Under the pieces are notes generated by a model. It was given only the letters and a program-made list of their open reading frames with translations. It had not been told where the DNA came from and did not search any database. 64,000 nucleotides of DNA from JAGLOK01 sp963677605 (lineage in GTDB: Bacteria; Bacillota; Clostridia; Christensenellales; UMGS416), in assembly GCA_963677605.2 (NCBI GenBank), contig CAXXDX010000004.1, forward strand, positions 104,239 through 168,238, read 5' to 3'. The position numbers were made by a program, and so were the translations under genes. Every line of letters begins with the position of its first letter. The stretch's first letter is position 1. This document shows positions 1 through 8,536 of the stretch, one piece after another.

Positions 1-408
1 TAAATCATGCGCAGCATTTAAAGGATCGCCGTAAAGTTTCTGAAGCCCCGTATATTCCACAAAAGCCTCATCTATCGAAAAGCGCTGTACAACAGGAGAG
101 AAATTATTCAGGTGCTCCATCAGCGCATTAGACGCAATGGAATACACTCCATATGTGGGAGGTATTATTGTAATGTTCGGCGCACGCTTTAAAAGCGCAA
201 ACAACGGCTCTCCTGTCTGCGCCTTATATAGTTTTTTTGCGGACGTGGATTTTGCAAGCACAATCCCGCGCCTATCCGCAATACTTCCGCCTATAACCGA
301 CGGAATCTCCCGCAAATCCACAGAATCGCCATGCTGCAGACGCCACACAGCCTCCCATGCCAAAAAGGCAGAGTTTACATCTACATGAAACCAGCATTTT
401 TCAGCCAT
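1..408 (-). CDS. Y-family DNA polymerase (DinB/Pol IV-like), N-terminal part
   Basis: This is the first 136 codons of a translesion DNA polymerase; the gene runs off the left edge of the window. Translating the minus strand gives a palm domain opening with FHVDVNSAFLAWEAV, where the first aspartate is a metal ligand. It is followed by a finger-region stretch GIVLAKSTSAKK and then FSIDEAFVEYTG near residues 115-126, which carries the second acidic motif (S-I-D-E) of the Y family. The start ATG at 408 follows an AGGAG ribosome site. The family copies past damaged bases in an error-prone way and is often SOS-induced, but I see no LexA box in the short upstream gap. The little-finger domain is outside the window, so DinB cannot be separated from UmuC-like relatives with confidence. 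Confidence 0.85.
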   Translation of the reverse strand, partial: MAEKCWFHVDVNSAFLAWEAVWRLQHGDSVDLREIPSVIGGSIADRRGIVLAKSTSAKKLYKAQTGEPLFALLKRAPNITIIPPTYGVYSIASNALMEHLNNFSPVVQRFSIDEAFVEYTGLQKLYGDPLNAAHDL

Positions 409-490
409 TAAAACACTCCTCATTTGCTCTACGTTCTTATTATAAAACATATGTTCGTGTTTTTCAATGTTGATTTAGAAATATCTTAAA

Positions 491-1309
491 CTAAAATGAA
501 TTTGTTACTAATAAAACTATATCTATTATTAAATTATATAGTTTTGATGACAAATCCCTATATTTTGCATTATCTTCATCGGAATCAAATCCCAAGTCAT
601 TCCATGATCCCATTCCTCCAAAAACCCAAGCAGCTCCTGCAGAAAAAAGTAATTGTTGTTCTTCCAGATTGCAATTTTCTAATACTATTAAATCCTTATG
701 ATAATAAGTTTCACTAGGATTTTTGCTTTTTAAAACTAGTTTTGCTTTTTTAAAAATTTCCGACCAATAATCTAGTTTATTACAATAACAAAACTGTATT
801 AATTCATCAATAGTCGCTTCAAAGTTCAACTTTATACTATTAATATTATACTTTATATTAGGTTTTATATACTCTAGTTTTATTTTGTAGTAATTAACTT
901 CCCATATTTTATTAGCTTCTGTATCTTTATATTTTGCTTCCCAGCTGTTTTTCCAAAATTCTACTCTATGATTATATATTGCTTCAATTATCCAAGTCCC
1001 GCCACCACCTATAAAACCAGCCATCATGTAAGGTAACATTTTATCTTCATGAGTTGTTACAGGTGGAAGATAGTGCAGCCTAAGCTTTTTGCATCTCTTT
1101 TTTTTCAAAAGCTCAAGCCAGCCGCTTGGATTATTGGCTATTATATTATTGAAGATATTACTTACTATATTTAAATTTTTTCTAAAATAAACATTTTTAC
1201 AAAACTGAAAAACTGAATTATTGTTAAATTCAGATTGTATATTTCCTTTTGACAAAAAATCGTTACCATATGAAACTAAAGATATAAGTTGTGTTAATGT
1301 TGATACCAT
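491..1309 (-). CDS. Hypothetical protein, AT-rich orphan gene
   Basis: A 272-residue protein that I do not recognise. It has no clear signal peptide and is rich in Asn, Lys, Ile, Trp and Tyr. Two glycine-rich patches stand out: AGFIGGGGTWIIEAIYNH in the middle and AAWVFGGMGSWNDLGFDSDE near the C-terminus. The last hydrophobic stretch (about residues 255-268) is short and may be a buried helix rather than a membrane segment. The start ATG at 1309 has an AAAGGAAAG site upstream. Base composition is visibly more AT-rich than the pyr or trp genes, and the gene sits alone between the polymerase and the ABC-F gene, so it may be acquired DNA. Stand-alone cytosolic proteins of this kind are sometimes immunity proteins, but nothing here proves that. 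Confidence 0.7.
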   Translation of the reverse strand: MVSTLTQLISLVSYGNDFLSKGNIQSEFNNNSVFQFCKNVYFRKNLNIVSNIFNNIIANNPSGWLELLKKKRCKKLRLHYLPPVTTHEDKMLPYMMAGFIGGGGTWIIEAIYNHRVEFWKNSWEAKYKDTEANKIWEVNYYKIKLEYIKPNIKYNINSIKLNFEATIDELIQFCYCNKLDYWSEIFKKAKLVLKSKNPSETYYHKDLIVLENCNLEEQQLLFSAGAAWVFGGMGSWNDLGFDSDEDNAKYRDLSSKLYNLIIDIVLLVTNSF

Positions 1310-1359
1310 AGCTACTTTCCTTTTTATACCAATATATAATATTCAATAGTAATACACAA

Positions 1360-2949
1360 CTATAAATTAAAGCTTTTGAGCCTTCTACACACCTCATTAT
1401 ACTGCTCTTCCAGCTCTTGTCTCACATCCCCCTTTTTAGGAAAAGTCATTCTGGACACTAAATCCGCCTTCTGCATTTCCAGAATCATAATATTCTGTTT
1501 AATGGGTTTGGCCTTTTGCGGTTTGATATCAGAGTGTAAACTTTTGTTTTCTATCGTCAATTGTTTATCCGTTACCTTTTTCCTAAAATATCTGTCATGC
1601 GACACTAAAAGCAATGTACCATCAAAGCTCTTGAGCATTTCTTCCAACGCTTCAAGCACATATATATCCAGATAGTTGGTCGGCTCATCCAATAGGATTA
1701 TTGAGTATCCTCCGCATATAATCTTAGCGAGGCTCACCTTGCACCTTTCGCCACCCGACAGTACTTCAATTTTCTTAAAGACATCATCGCGTCTTATACC
1801 AAGTCTTCCTAGAACAGACCTTATCATATGCTCTGGCAAAGAGCTTTCTTTTTTGATGGACTGCAGAATTGTTTCATTATCTTTCAAGTTGTTTAAATCC
1901 TGCCTGAAATATCCCACACTTGCACCGTTTGCCACTCTAACTCCTGTATGTTCTTTATATATACAGTTAAGCAGCGTGCTTTTACCGCTTCCGTTTTTGC
2001 CTGTAAACGAAACCTTCTCACCTCTTTTAACCATAAGTGATATGTCTTTTAACACTTCTTTTCTGCCATATGAGAAACTAAGCCTATCCAGCGTCACAGC
2101 TGTCTTTGATACATACTCGTTGGATATATTTGCCCTCATCTTAAAAGATATCTCTTCTTTAGGCTTATCCACCTTCTCCAAATGTTCAAGCCTGCGCTTT
2201 ATCTGCTTTGCAGCCTGCTGCACCTTTCCCTGACTTTGACGAACGCTTTGTCTGTGAAGCCTAGCTTCGCTGTTGCCCATACGCTTAGGAGGATTTTTCA
2301 TACCGGATGCCTTGCTTGACCTGTTTCGCGACGCTTCCTCAAGATGGCGCTTTTGCAATGTATATTTTTCATACTCATCCCAGGCGTTTTTACGCTTTAG
2401 TTCTTTTTGCGTTTTATATGATGAATAGTTCCCATGGTACTCGGTAAGTTCGCCGTCTTCAATCTCCCATATCTTGTTGCACACTTTATCAAGGAGCGCT
2501 CTGTCATGGCTCACCATTATAATGCTGCCTTTATAGCTGAGCAGTGACTGTTCCAGCTGGTTTATACCTTCTTCGTCGAGATTTGATGTAGGTTCATCGC
2601 ATAAAAGCATCTGCGAGGATGTGGAAAATGCCTTGGCCAGCTTTCGCCGCGTAATCTCTCCTCCGCTGTTTGCTTCATCCGGAACTTTCCATTCACTGCC
2701 TGACAGCTCGGATATCACGCCATCTTCTTCTGTAAGCTGCGGTACGTATACATGCGAAACTTTTAAATCCACATATCCTGCGGAAGCTTCAATCCTTCCG
2801 CAGATTATCTCAAGCAGTGTTGTCTTTCCCGCGCCGTTAGGGCCGACTATTCCTATTTTGTCTTCTGTGTATACGTCAAGTTCTTCAATTTGAAACAGAG
2901 TCTTTGCTCCGTATTCCATATATAAATTTTTAATTTCCAATGTGTAAAT
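1360..2949 (-). CDS. ABC-F ATPase, probable ribosomal protection protein
   Basis: A soluble protein with two fused ATP-binding cassettes and no membrane segments, the hallmark of the ABC-F family. The first cassette has Walker A GPNGAGKTT, a signature NSGGE and Walker B LLCDEPTSNLD. The second has GKNGSGKST, LSGGERCKVSLAK and ILLDEPTNYLD. A charged linker of about 100 residues (with GMKNPPKRMGNSEARLH) joins them; this is the part that reaches the ribosome peptidyl-transferase centre. Family knowledge makes resistance to ribosome-targeting drugs (lincosamide, streptogramin A, pleuromutilin or macrolide) the likely role, but the sequence alone does not name the drug. The start is unclear. A strong GGGAGGTG site ends 8 bases before an in-frame ATT at 2949, while the first TTG (2940) is 17 bases away. 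An in-frame ATG at 3057 would add an unlikely hydrophobic extension. A long leader precedes it. Confidence 0.88.
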   Translation of the reverse strand: MYTLEIKNLYMEYGAKTLFQIEELDVYTEDKIGIVGPNGAGKTTLLEIICGRIEASAGYVDLKVSHVYVPQLTEEDGVISELSGSEWKVPDEANSGGEITRRKLAKAFSTSSQMLLCDEPTSNLDEEGINQLEQSLLSYKGSIIMVSHDRALLDKVCNKIWEIEDGELTEYHGNYSSYKTQKELKRKNAWDEYEKYTLQKRHLEEASRNRSSKASGMKNPPKRMGNSEARLHRQSVRQSQGKVQQAAKQIKRRLEHLEKVDKPKEEISFKMRANISNEYVSKTAVTLDRLSFSYGRKEVLKDISLMVKRGEKVSFTGKNGSGKSTLLNCIYKEHTGVRVANGASVGYFRQDLNNLKDNETILQSIKKESSLPEHMIRSVLGRLGIRRDDVFKKIEVLSGGERCKVSLAKIICGGYSIILLDEPTNYLDIYVLEALEEMLKSFDGTLLLVSHDRYFRKKVTDKQLTIENKSLHSDIKPQKAKPIKQNIMILEMQKADLVSRMTFPKKGDVRQELEEQYNEVCRRLKSFNL

Positions 2950-3099
2950 AAAAAACACCTCCCAAAGGCATGACAAGCGTAAGCATAGTAAATAGCACTT
3001 GAAAATAAGTACTAAAAAAGCAGATGCTACAGTCCCGGCCATGCAAATCACAAGCATATGGTTATCCCATATACCTAAGTTTACAAATTCCGACTGTAA

Positions 3100-3114
3100 T
3101 TATCTGCGTTTCAT
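3100..3114 (-). other. Possible four-codon leader peptide (MKRR) in the ABC-F leader
   Basis: In the transcript leading to the ABC-F gene, ATG AAA CGC AGA TAA lies about 14 bases after a GGAGG (3129-3133). A basic-X-basic tetrapeptide resembles minimal ribosome-arrest peptides of macrolide-resistance leaders. The spacing to the ribosome site is long and no clear anti-terminator pairing was found, so this is only a candidate. Confidence 0.25.
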
Positions 3115-3153
3115 CTTATGCTTCTAAACCTCCGTGGGTGTTTATTCGAAACT

Positions 3154-3182
3154 ATTATATTTCGCATCTTATATTATGTCAA
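3154..3182 (-). promoter_or_regulatory. Sigma-A type promoter of the ABC-F gene
   Basis: On the minus strand TTGACA (3177-3182) and TATAAT (3154-3159) are separated by exactly 17 bases, a perfect consensus. Transcription would begin near 3147, giving a leader of about 200 bases before the ABC-F start. Such long leaders are typical of drug-inducible ABC-F genes. The -35 box lies only about 20 bases from the -10 of the divergent rqcH gene, so the two promoters are back to back. Confidence 0.8.
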
Positions 3183-3201
3183 TATATCGTTTAATATATG
3201 T

Positions 3202-3207
3202 TATAAT
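3202..3207 (+). promoter_or_regulatory. Probable -10 box of rqcH
   Basis: TATAAT lies 27 bases before the rqcH start codon. No good -35 is seen at the right distance, so only the -10 is called. Confidence 0.4.
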
Positions 3208-3233
3208 GCCCATAGAAATTAAAGAGGTATAAA

Positions 3234-4988
3234 ATGGCACTGGACGCAACAACAGTTTACGCTCTTTCAAAAGAGCTTAATGAAAAACTACATGACGGCA
3301 AAATAGAAAAAGTCCATCAGGGTGAAAAACATCAGCTGACTTTCTCCATAAGAGCAAACAGAAAAAACTTAAAGCTTCTGCTTTCGGCTTCTTCATCATA
3401 CCCGAGAGTGCATCTTGTTGATGAAGCTTCGATGAATCCTCAGAGCCCTCCGATGTTTTGCATGCTGCTTCGCAAAAGGCTTATCGCAGGGCGCATCATC
3501 TCCGTCGAGCAGCTGGATATGGAGCGCATCATTGTGATTACAATATCCTCAAGAGACGAGCTTGCGCGCGAAAATACATACAAGCTCTACTGCGAAATGA
3601 TGGGCAGACACTCAAATATAATTCTTGTAGGTGAAGATAATAACATCATCGATTCCATAAAACGCGTGGATGAATCCAAAAGCCGTGTGCGACAGATACT
3701 CCCAGCTATACCCTACACTCTTCCCCCTTCAGACAATAAAGAAAATCCAAAGAGGTTGTCAACGGGTGATATTGAGCGGATTTTAATTAAAAACACAGAG
3801 ATGTCGCTGCAGGATGCAATTCAGAAAAACATTTCAGGTATTTCAAAAAAGACTCTGATTTACATATTTGACGGTAAGTTTGATATAGACACTCCCCTGC
3901 TTCGCTATAGTGAAAAAGAAATAGCTGATATTGCATCTATTTTATATGGCTTTTATGATTCTCTTTTTAATGGTAGTTCAAAATGCTATATGATCTTGGA
4001 TGAAGCTGAAATGGTACAGGATTTTACTCTTTTAAATACCTCTCCTATGCTAAATCACAAAGAGTATGACTCACCAAGCCTAATGCTTGATGATTTCTAC
4101 AGACTGCGCGCATTAAAAGACAACATATCCCGTCGTACACAAGCCTTGCGCCAGCAGGTGAAAACTCATCTTGACCGCTCAATACGCAAGCTTAAGATTC
4201 AGCAAAACATACTCTCCGACGAGAAGAAGCTTGATAAATACAGAATATACGGCGAGCTTATCACAAGCTACTCTTATATGATTCAAAAAGGCGCAAACAG
4301 CGCGGAGCTTGACAATTTCTACTCAGAAACGGGAGAAAAGATAACCGTTCCTTTGGATCCTAAAATCTCAGCATCCGCAAACGCCGCAAAGTACTTTAAA
4401 AAATACAAAAAGCTTAAAACTGCAATTGAGCTTGCACACGACAGTATAAAAGAAATCACAGCCGAAATAAATTATCTGGACAACACTCTGCACTCAATTG
4501 AAAACTGCGACAGCGAAGACTTGGCAATAGAAATACAGACCGAACTTATGCAGGGCGGATACATCCGATACAGCAATAAAAAGACATCGCGCAAGCTACC
4601 TCCGTCAAAGCCTCATAGGTTCATCTCTTCCGACGGACATGAGATATACATCGGACGCAACAACAAACAAAACGACGAACTTACAATGCGATTTGCAAGA
4701 GCTGATGACATCTGGCTGCACACAAAAGATATCCCCGGCTCACACGTCATAATTCGCACAAAAAACAACGAAGTGTCGCAAAAAGCCATAGATGAAGGAG
4801 CTTTTCTTGCCGCTTGGTTTTCAAAAGCAAGAAACTCATCCAATGTTCCGGTTGACTATACTCAGCGTCGCAATATAAGAAAACCGAACGGTTCAAAACC
4901 AGGCTATGTTATCTATCTTACAAACTCTACAATAAACGTTACCTGCACAAAAGAGCAGTTTTCAAAAATACAAAAGCAGGACCTGTAA
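3234..4988 (+). CDS. rqcH: RqcH (NFACT family) ribosome quality control factor
   Basis: A 584-residue homologue of bacterial RqcH/eukaryotic Rqc2, often annotated as a fibronectin-binding protein (FbpA). In the cytosol the family binds stalled 50S subunits with peptidyl-tRNA and adds alanine tails that mark the nascent chain for proteolysis. The N-terminal NFACT-N domain begins MALDATTVYALSKEL and includes MMGRHSNIILV. A helix-hairpin-helix and coiled-coil middle (about 280-430) contains LKDNISRRTQALRQQVKTHL. The C-terminal NFACT-R domain carries ADDIWLHTKDIPGSHVII near residue 495. Full length for the family. The ATG at 3234 follows AAAGAGG. It is divergent from the ABC-F gene, a possibly meaningful pairing since both act on stalled ribosomes, though they are not in one transcript. 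Confidence 0.92.
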   Translation: MALDATTVYALSKELNEKLHDGKIEKVHQGEKHQLTFSIRANRKNLKLLLSASSSYPRVHLVDEASMNPQSPPMFCMLLRKRLIAGRIISVEQLDMERIIVITISSRDELARENTYKLYCEMMGRHSNIILVGEDNNIIDSIKRVDESKSRVRQILPAIPYTLPPSDNKENPKRLSTGDIERILIKNTEMSLQDAIQKNISGISKKTLIYIFDGKFDIDTPLLRYSEKEIADIASILYGFYDSLFNGSSKCYMILDEAEMVQDFTLLNTSPMLNHKEYDSPSLMLDDFYRLRALKDNISRRTQALRQQVKTHLDRSIRKLKIQQNILSDEKKLDKYRIYGELITSYSYMIQKGANSAELDNFYSETGEKITVPLDPKISASANAAKYFKKYKKLKTAIELAHDSIKEITAEINYLDNTLHSIENCDSEDLAIEIQTELMQGGYIRYSNKKTSRKLPPSKPHRFISSDGHEIYIGRNNKQNDELTMRFARADDIWLHTKDIPGSHVIIRTKNNEVSQKAIDEGAFLAAWFSKARNSSNVPVDYTQRRNIRKPNGSKPGYVIYLTNSTINVTCTKEQFSKIQKQDL

Positions 4989-5015
4989 TTTAACCCGATA
5001 TTAATCTATAATCCA

Positions 5016-5044
5016 TTGCGGCACACTGCCATTGCGTGTATAAT
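5016..5044 (+). promoter_or_regulatory. Promoter of the degV-acetyltransferase unit
   Basis: TTGCGG (5016-5021) and TATAAT (5039-5044) are 17 bases apart on the plus strand, about 42 bases before the degV start codon. This separates degV from rqcH upstream. Confidence 0.6.
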
Positions 5045-5085
5045 GACATTAATTCATTATAAAATTATAAACAGGAGCATGCATT

Positions 5086-5967
5086 ATGACAGACAAATCA
5101 TATCAGTTGTTCACTGACAGCAACAGTGAGCTTCCACTTCAACTTGTTAAGCAATATGACATACCCTATGTGCCGATGCCCTATACATTGGAAGACACTG
5201 AGTATTTCTATGATTTAGGCGAACATACCGATTATAAATCTTTTTTTGAAAAGGTCAGAGGCGGCGCAATGCCTTCAACTTCCACCTATCCTCCTACATA
5301 CTATGAGGACCTTTTCCGCCCCTATCTTGAAGCAGGAAAAGACATTCTCTTTCTCGCATTTTCATCCGAACTTTCAGCAGCCTACAGCTTCCTTTCAACA
5401 GCTGTACAGAATCTGCTTGAAGAGTATCCGGACCGTAAAATCAGAACAGTTAATACATTAAGAATTTCAGCTCCTATGGCTGTTATCGTCATTGAAGCGT
5501 TGGATATGTACAACGACGGCAAAAGTATGGATGAAGTTGCCGACTGGGTTGAAGATAACTATAAAAAATCCCACGGCTATTTCACAGTTGATGATCTGTT
5601 CCACTTAAAGCGCGGCGGAAGGATTTCCCCTGCAGTTGCCATGGTCGGCACTATGATGAAAGTAAAGCCTATTTTGTCAATTGACAACAACGGCAAAATT
5701 ATATCCCTTGAAAAAGCAAAAGGCAGAAAAAAAGCTATTCACAGAATAGTTGAGCTTACCCTCGAAAACGCAGAAAACCCTGAACAGCATTCTCTTATAA
5801 TTGTTCATGCCGATTGCGAAGACGAAGCCTTAAAGCTTAAGGAAATGATTGAAGAAAAAGTTCAGTTTAAAAACATTTATCTTCAATACGTAGGTCCCGT
5901 CATAGGAACACACTGCGGACCTAACACTCTTGCAGCCTGCTTTATGGGCAAAGAATTTTCAAACTAA
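5086..5967 (+). CDS. DegV family fatty-acid-binding protein
   Basis: A 293-residue DegV/FakB-like protein. These cytosolic proteins bind one fatty acid and some present it to the kinase FakA for phosphorylation; many clostridial paralogues have unknown ligands. The N-terminal motif FTDSNSELP matches the family DSxxDL/SEL signature. STYPPTYYEDLF and LFLAFSSELSAAY, which line the lipid pocket, lie at about residues 65-105. FTVDDLFHLKRGGRIS near 170-185 and a C-terminal GPVIGTHCGPNTLA complete the two-lobed fold. The length is typical. The start has an AGGAG site. The next gene begins 9 bases after its stop, so the two are probably cotranscribed. No fakA-like kinase gene is in the window. Confidence 0.9.
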   Translation: MTDKSYQLFTDSNSELPLQLVKQYDIPYVPMPYTLEDTEYFYDLGEHTDYKSFFEKVRGGAMPSTSTYPPTYYEDLFRPYLEAGKDILFLAFSSELSAAYSFLSTAVQNLLEEYPDRKIRTVNTLRISAPMAVIVIEALDMYNDGKSMDEVADWVEDNYKKSHGYFTVDDLFHLKRGGRISPAVAMVGTMMKVKPILSIDNNGKIISLEKAKGRKKAIHRIVELTLENAENPEQHSLIIVHADCEDEALKLKEMIEEKVQFKNIYLQYVGPVIGTHCGPNTLAACFMGKEFSN

Positions 5968-5976
5968 GGGGAAATC

Positions 5977-7101
5977 ATGATTACAATTAAAAAAGTAGAA
6001 ACCGCGAAAGACCGCAGGGCTTTTGTCAACTTTTTCTTTGACTTATATAAAGGAAATAAGTACTGGGCGCCGCCTTTCCGCGACAACGAACGCAACCTTA
6101 TGGTTGAAAAAAAGAATCCGGCATCCGAATACAGTGACCATGAATGGTATATTGCATATAAAGACGGAAAACCGGCCGGCCGCGTAGGCGCAATCATAAA
6201 CCACAAAGCAAACGACATTTGGGAAAACAAAGTTGTCCGCATCACCCGCTTTGACTTTATCGACGACAAGGAAGTTTCAAAAGCTCTGATTGATGTAGTA
6301 AGAGAATATGGCAAAAAGTTCGGCGTCAACAAGATTCAGGGACCTCTCGGCTTTACCGACCTTGACTATGAGGGCATGCTGATTGAGGGTTTTGAAGAAA
6401 AGGGCACATATGTAACGCTGTATAACTATCCCTACTATGTTGAGCACATGGATGCGCTTGGCTTTGAAAAAGATGCCGACTGGGTTGAATATCAGCTCAA
6501 AGTCACCGACAAAGCATCGGCTCTTTTGTCCCGCATTTCAAAGATGCTGCTTTCCCGCGGCGAGTATAAGCTTCTTGAGTTCACAAAAATCAGTCAGGCA
6601 AAAAAATACCTCGGCGGAATGTTTGACGTATGGGAAGACGCCTATAAAGAGCTTTACGGCACAACGCCTCTTACTCAGCGCCAGATAGATCAGGCGATAA
6701 AAGAAAACATCGGCTTTGCCAATCCGCACTTTTTGAAGCTGCTTGCCGATAAGAATGACCGCATCGTCGGCTTTGCCCTATGCTTTCCGTCATTTACCGA
6801 TGCAGCGCAAAAAGCCAACGGAAGTCTCTTCCCGACAGGCATATTCCACTTCCTAAAAGCCCGCAGCAAGATTGACATTCTGGACTTATATCTTGTCGGC
6901 GTCATACCTGAACTTCAGGGACTTGGTCTTAATGCCATCTTAATGGATGCCATCATGAAGAGTGCAAAGGAGTTCGGAGTTCCCTACGCCGAGTCTAATC
7001 CTGAGCTTGAAACCAATGAAAAAGTGCAGGCACAATGGAAGTACTTCGAAAAACGGCAGCATCGCCGCCGAAGAAGCTACATAAGGGATATTGATTTATA
7101 A
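5977..7101 (+). CDS. GNAT-fold acyltransferase-like protein
   Basis: A 374-residue cytosolic protein with the look of a large GNAT-superfamily N-acetyltransferase. The N-terminal half starts with a beta-strand/helix unit and a basic pocket (DNERNLMVEKKNPASEY). The C-terminal half has the acetyl-CoA binding signature PELQGLGLNAILMDAI near residues 308-323, matching Q/R-x-x-G-x-G/A, followed by ESNPELETNEKVQAQWKYFE. The substrate is unknown; relatives are usually annotated simply as GNAT family or hypothetical. The ATG follows AAGGGGAAATC, 9 bases after degV, and a strong terminator closes the two-gene unit, so a role linked to lipid or acyl metabolism is a reasonable guess but only a guess. 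Confidence 0.75.
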   Translation: MITIKKVETAKDRRAFVNFFFDLYKGNKYWAPPFRDNERNLMVEKKNPASEYSDHEWYIAYKDGKPAGRVGAIINHKANDIWENKVVRITRFDFIDDKEVSKALIDVVREYGKKFGVNKIQGPLGFTDLDYEGMLIEGFEEKGTYVTLYNYPYYVEHMDALGFEKDADWVEYQLKVTDKASALLSRISKMLLSRGEYKLLEFTKISQAKKYLGGMFDVWEDAYKELYGTTPLTQRQIDQAIKENIGFANPHFLKLLADKNDRIVGFALCFPSFTDAAQKANGSLFPTGIFHFLKARSKIDILDLYLVGVIPELQGLGLNAILMDAIMKSAKEFGVPYAESNPELETNEKVQAQWKYFEKRQHRRRRSYIRDIDL

Positions 7102-7108
7102 TTTATTA

Positions 7109-7136
7109 AAACCGCTCTTATGAGCGGTTTTTTATT
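7109..7136 (+). terminator. Intrinsic terminator after the acetyltransferase gene
   Basis: Stem CCGCTC/GAGCGG extended by AAA/TTT with a 4-base loop, followed by a run of seven T on the plus strand. Confidence 0.9.
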
Positions 7137-7365
7137 TTCGTTTTTAAATCAATATCGCTACCTAAAACCATAAATCATTTATTATTAAATAACATTTTAC
7201 ATATGCGAGTCATAAAATATTATAAAAAACATACTCTTCCCGCCTAATCTCACAATAAATTATATATTTGTCTTTTTATAAAATTTTGTATAAAATTAAT
7301 ATGTAATCAATTCCACTAACAAACTATGATAAGTCAACACTACCTTATGCTTTTCGGAGATTATA

Positions 7366-8025
7366 ATGGAAAAGAAAATCATAGTTATAATTATTACTGT
7401 TATGCTGATTTTTTCTTCATGCTCGTTTCAAAAAGAAGAACCGGCTTATACTCCTTCGCCTACTTTGTCTCCCACCGTTTCACCTCCTCCAACAGCTGCT
7501 CTTACCCATGCTGCAACGCTTACTCCTGAACCTGTTCCATTAGTATTGTACGGTTATGTTGCTTTAAGCAATTCATCATCACATCTTAATATGCGTGACC
7601 AGCCCAGCACATCAGGCAATATAATAAAATCACTGCCTAACGGTGCTCAGGTGGAGATACTTGAAGAGGATGAACTTTGGTATAAAATAAGCTATAGAGA
7701 TACAGTCGGATACGCATCAAGCGAGTTTATTGGCAATCTTGAAACATTGCCTATGGTGGCTGCTGCGCAGGCAAACAGTTCTGATATTGAGCAAACCGTC
7801 TGGATTAATGTTGATGCTCTTAGAATTCGCGAAGATACCGGAACTGACTCCGCTATCCTTGGTCAAATACCGTATGGTGTTTCAGTGGAAGGCATTGTTG
7901 ACGGAAACTGGATGTACATTTCTTATAACAGCATGACCGGCTATATATACTTAGGTGAAGCCGGCTCCGGCCGAGCTTGTGTAGTTTATAACTCGGAAGA
8001 TTTGGTTGCATTGACTGATCCATAA
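7366..8025 (+). CDS. Lipoprotein with two bacterial SH3 domains
   Basis: A 219-residue predicted lipoprotein. Residues 1-19 form a signal peptide ending in the lipobox IFSSC, with lipidation at Cys19. A Pro/Thr-rich spacer (about 25-55) follows, then two SH3_3 repeats. The first (about 60-118) carries LNMRDQPSTSGNIIKSLPNG and the second (about 132-195) carries ALRIREDTGTDSAILGQIPYG, the classic R-x-x-x-S-x-I/L-G pattern. Such domains bind cell-wall peptides or glycans and often target a protein to peptidoglycan. No catalytic domain is present, so it may be a wall-binding or signalling lipoprotein. It is monocistronic between two terminators. The start is supported by CGGAGA ten bases upstream. 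Confidence 0.85.
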   Translation: MEKKIIVIIITVMLIFSSCSFQKEEPAYTPSPTLSPTVSPPPTAALTHAATLTPEPVPLVLYGYVALSNSSSHLNMRDQPSTSGNIIKSLPNGAQVEILEEDELWYKISYRDTVGYASSEFIGNLETLPMVAAAQANSSDIEQTVWINVDALRIREDTGTDSAILGQIPYGVSVEGIVDGNWMYISYNSMTGYIYLGEAGSGRACVVYNSEDLVALTDP

Positions 8026-8097
8026 AAATTATTATCAACTAAGCTCTTATATTGCTCAGCAAATCTCTATGAGTTAACAATAATTAAATCTTCATAA

Positions 8098-8117
8098 AAA
8101 CCGCCCTCAGGCGGTTT
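8098..8117. terminator. Bidirectional terminator between convergent genes
   Basis: AAACCGCC and GGCGGTTT flank a 4-base loop. The T run is best on the minus strand (TTTTTATG), so it most clearly ends the 8134-8941 genes, but it can also serve the SH3 lipoprotein. Confidence 0.8.
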
Positions 8118-8133
8118 CGTAAAATTATCACAA

Positions 8134-8517
8134 TTAAATAATACTCAAAACTTCTTTAGCATAATCGTCAACCTCTTCATACACTTCACTGTCAGTTGGA
8201 TGATAAGCTATTCGTTCAATATCAGCTTTCAATAGAAGTATAGATTCTTGAGGGAATTTTTTTATCAACTTCAAAGTCCACATTTTCCAATCACCATCAT
8301 CAGTATTAAAAATATCACGAATAATTGGAATCAGTTCTTTATGAAATCTTGGCAATACTTTAATTAACTCTTGAGCAATAGGCCAATTGATATCTTGAAT
8401 CCATTCCATTAAATCTTTTAGAATAGGCTCAACATCTTTTTTATTAATAGTTTTTAATATATCAATATTTGAAGCATCGAATTTATGTTTTGGTATTAAA
8501 TCGTGAACTTTAATCAT
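8134..8517 (-). CDS. DUF5071-like small helical protein
   Basis: A 127-residue acidic, helical protein with the pattern of the DUF5071 family: LIPKHKFD at the start, DILKTINKKDVEPILKDLM, a central WIQDINWPIAQEL and WKMWTLKLIKKFP. The repeated helix pairs suggest a short HEAT-like solenoid. The biochemical function of the family is unknown; members are frequent as stray genes in Firmicutes and Bacteroidetes and have the size of immunity proteins, but no toxin gene is visible nearby. The ribosome site is weak. It begins 19 bases after the stop of the upstream membrane-protein gene, so the two are probably one transcript. It is AT-rich compared with the pyr genes. Confidence 0.75.
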   Translation of the reverse strand: MIKVHDLIPKHKFDASNIDILKTINKKDVEPILKDLMEWIQDINWPIAQELIKVLPRFHKELIPIIRDIFNTDDGDWKMWTLKLIKKFPQESILLLKADIERIAYHPTDSEVYEEVDDYAKEVLSII

Positions 8518-8536
8518 TTATAACTTTTAAAAATAC

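Noticed and set aside
1676..2233. A 185-codon plus-strand frame opposite the ABC-F gene.
   Set aside because: It mirrors a conserved ATPase region and has serine/leucine-rich composition typical of antisense frames.
2950..3057. An N-terminal hydrophobic extension of the ABC-F protein starting at ATG 3057.
   Set aside because: ABC-F proteins have no such extension, the ATG lacks a ribosome site, and a strong ribosome site lies inside the extension.
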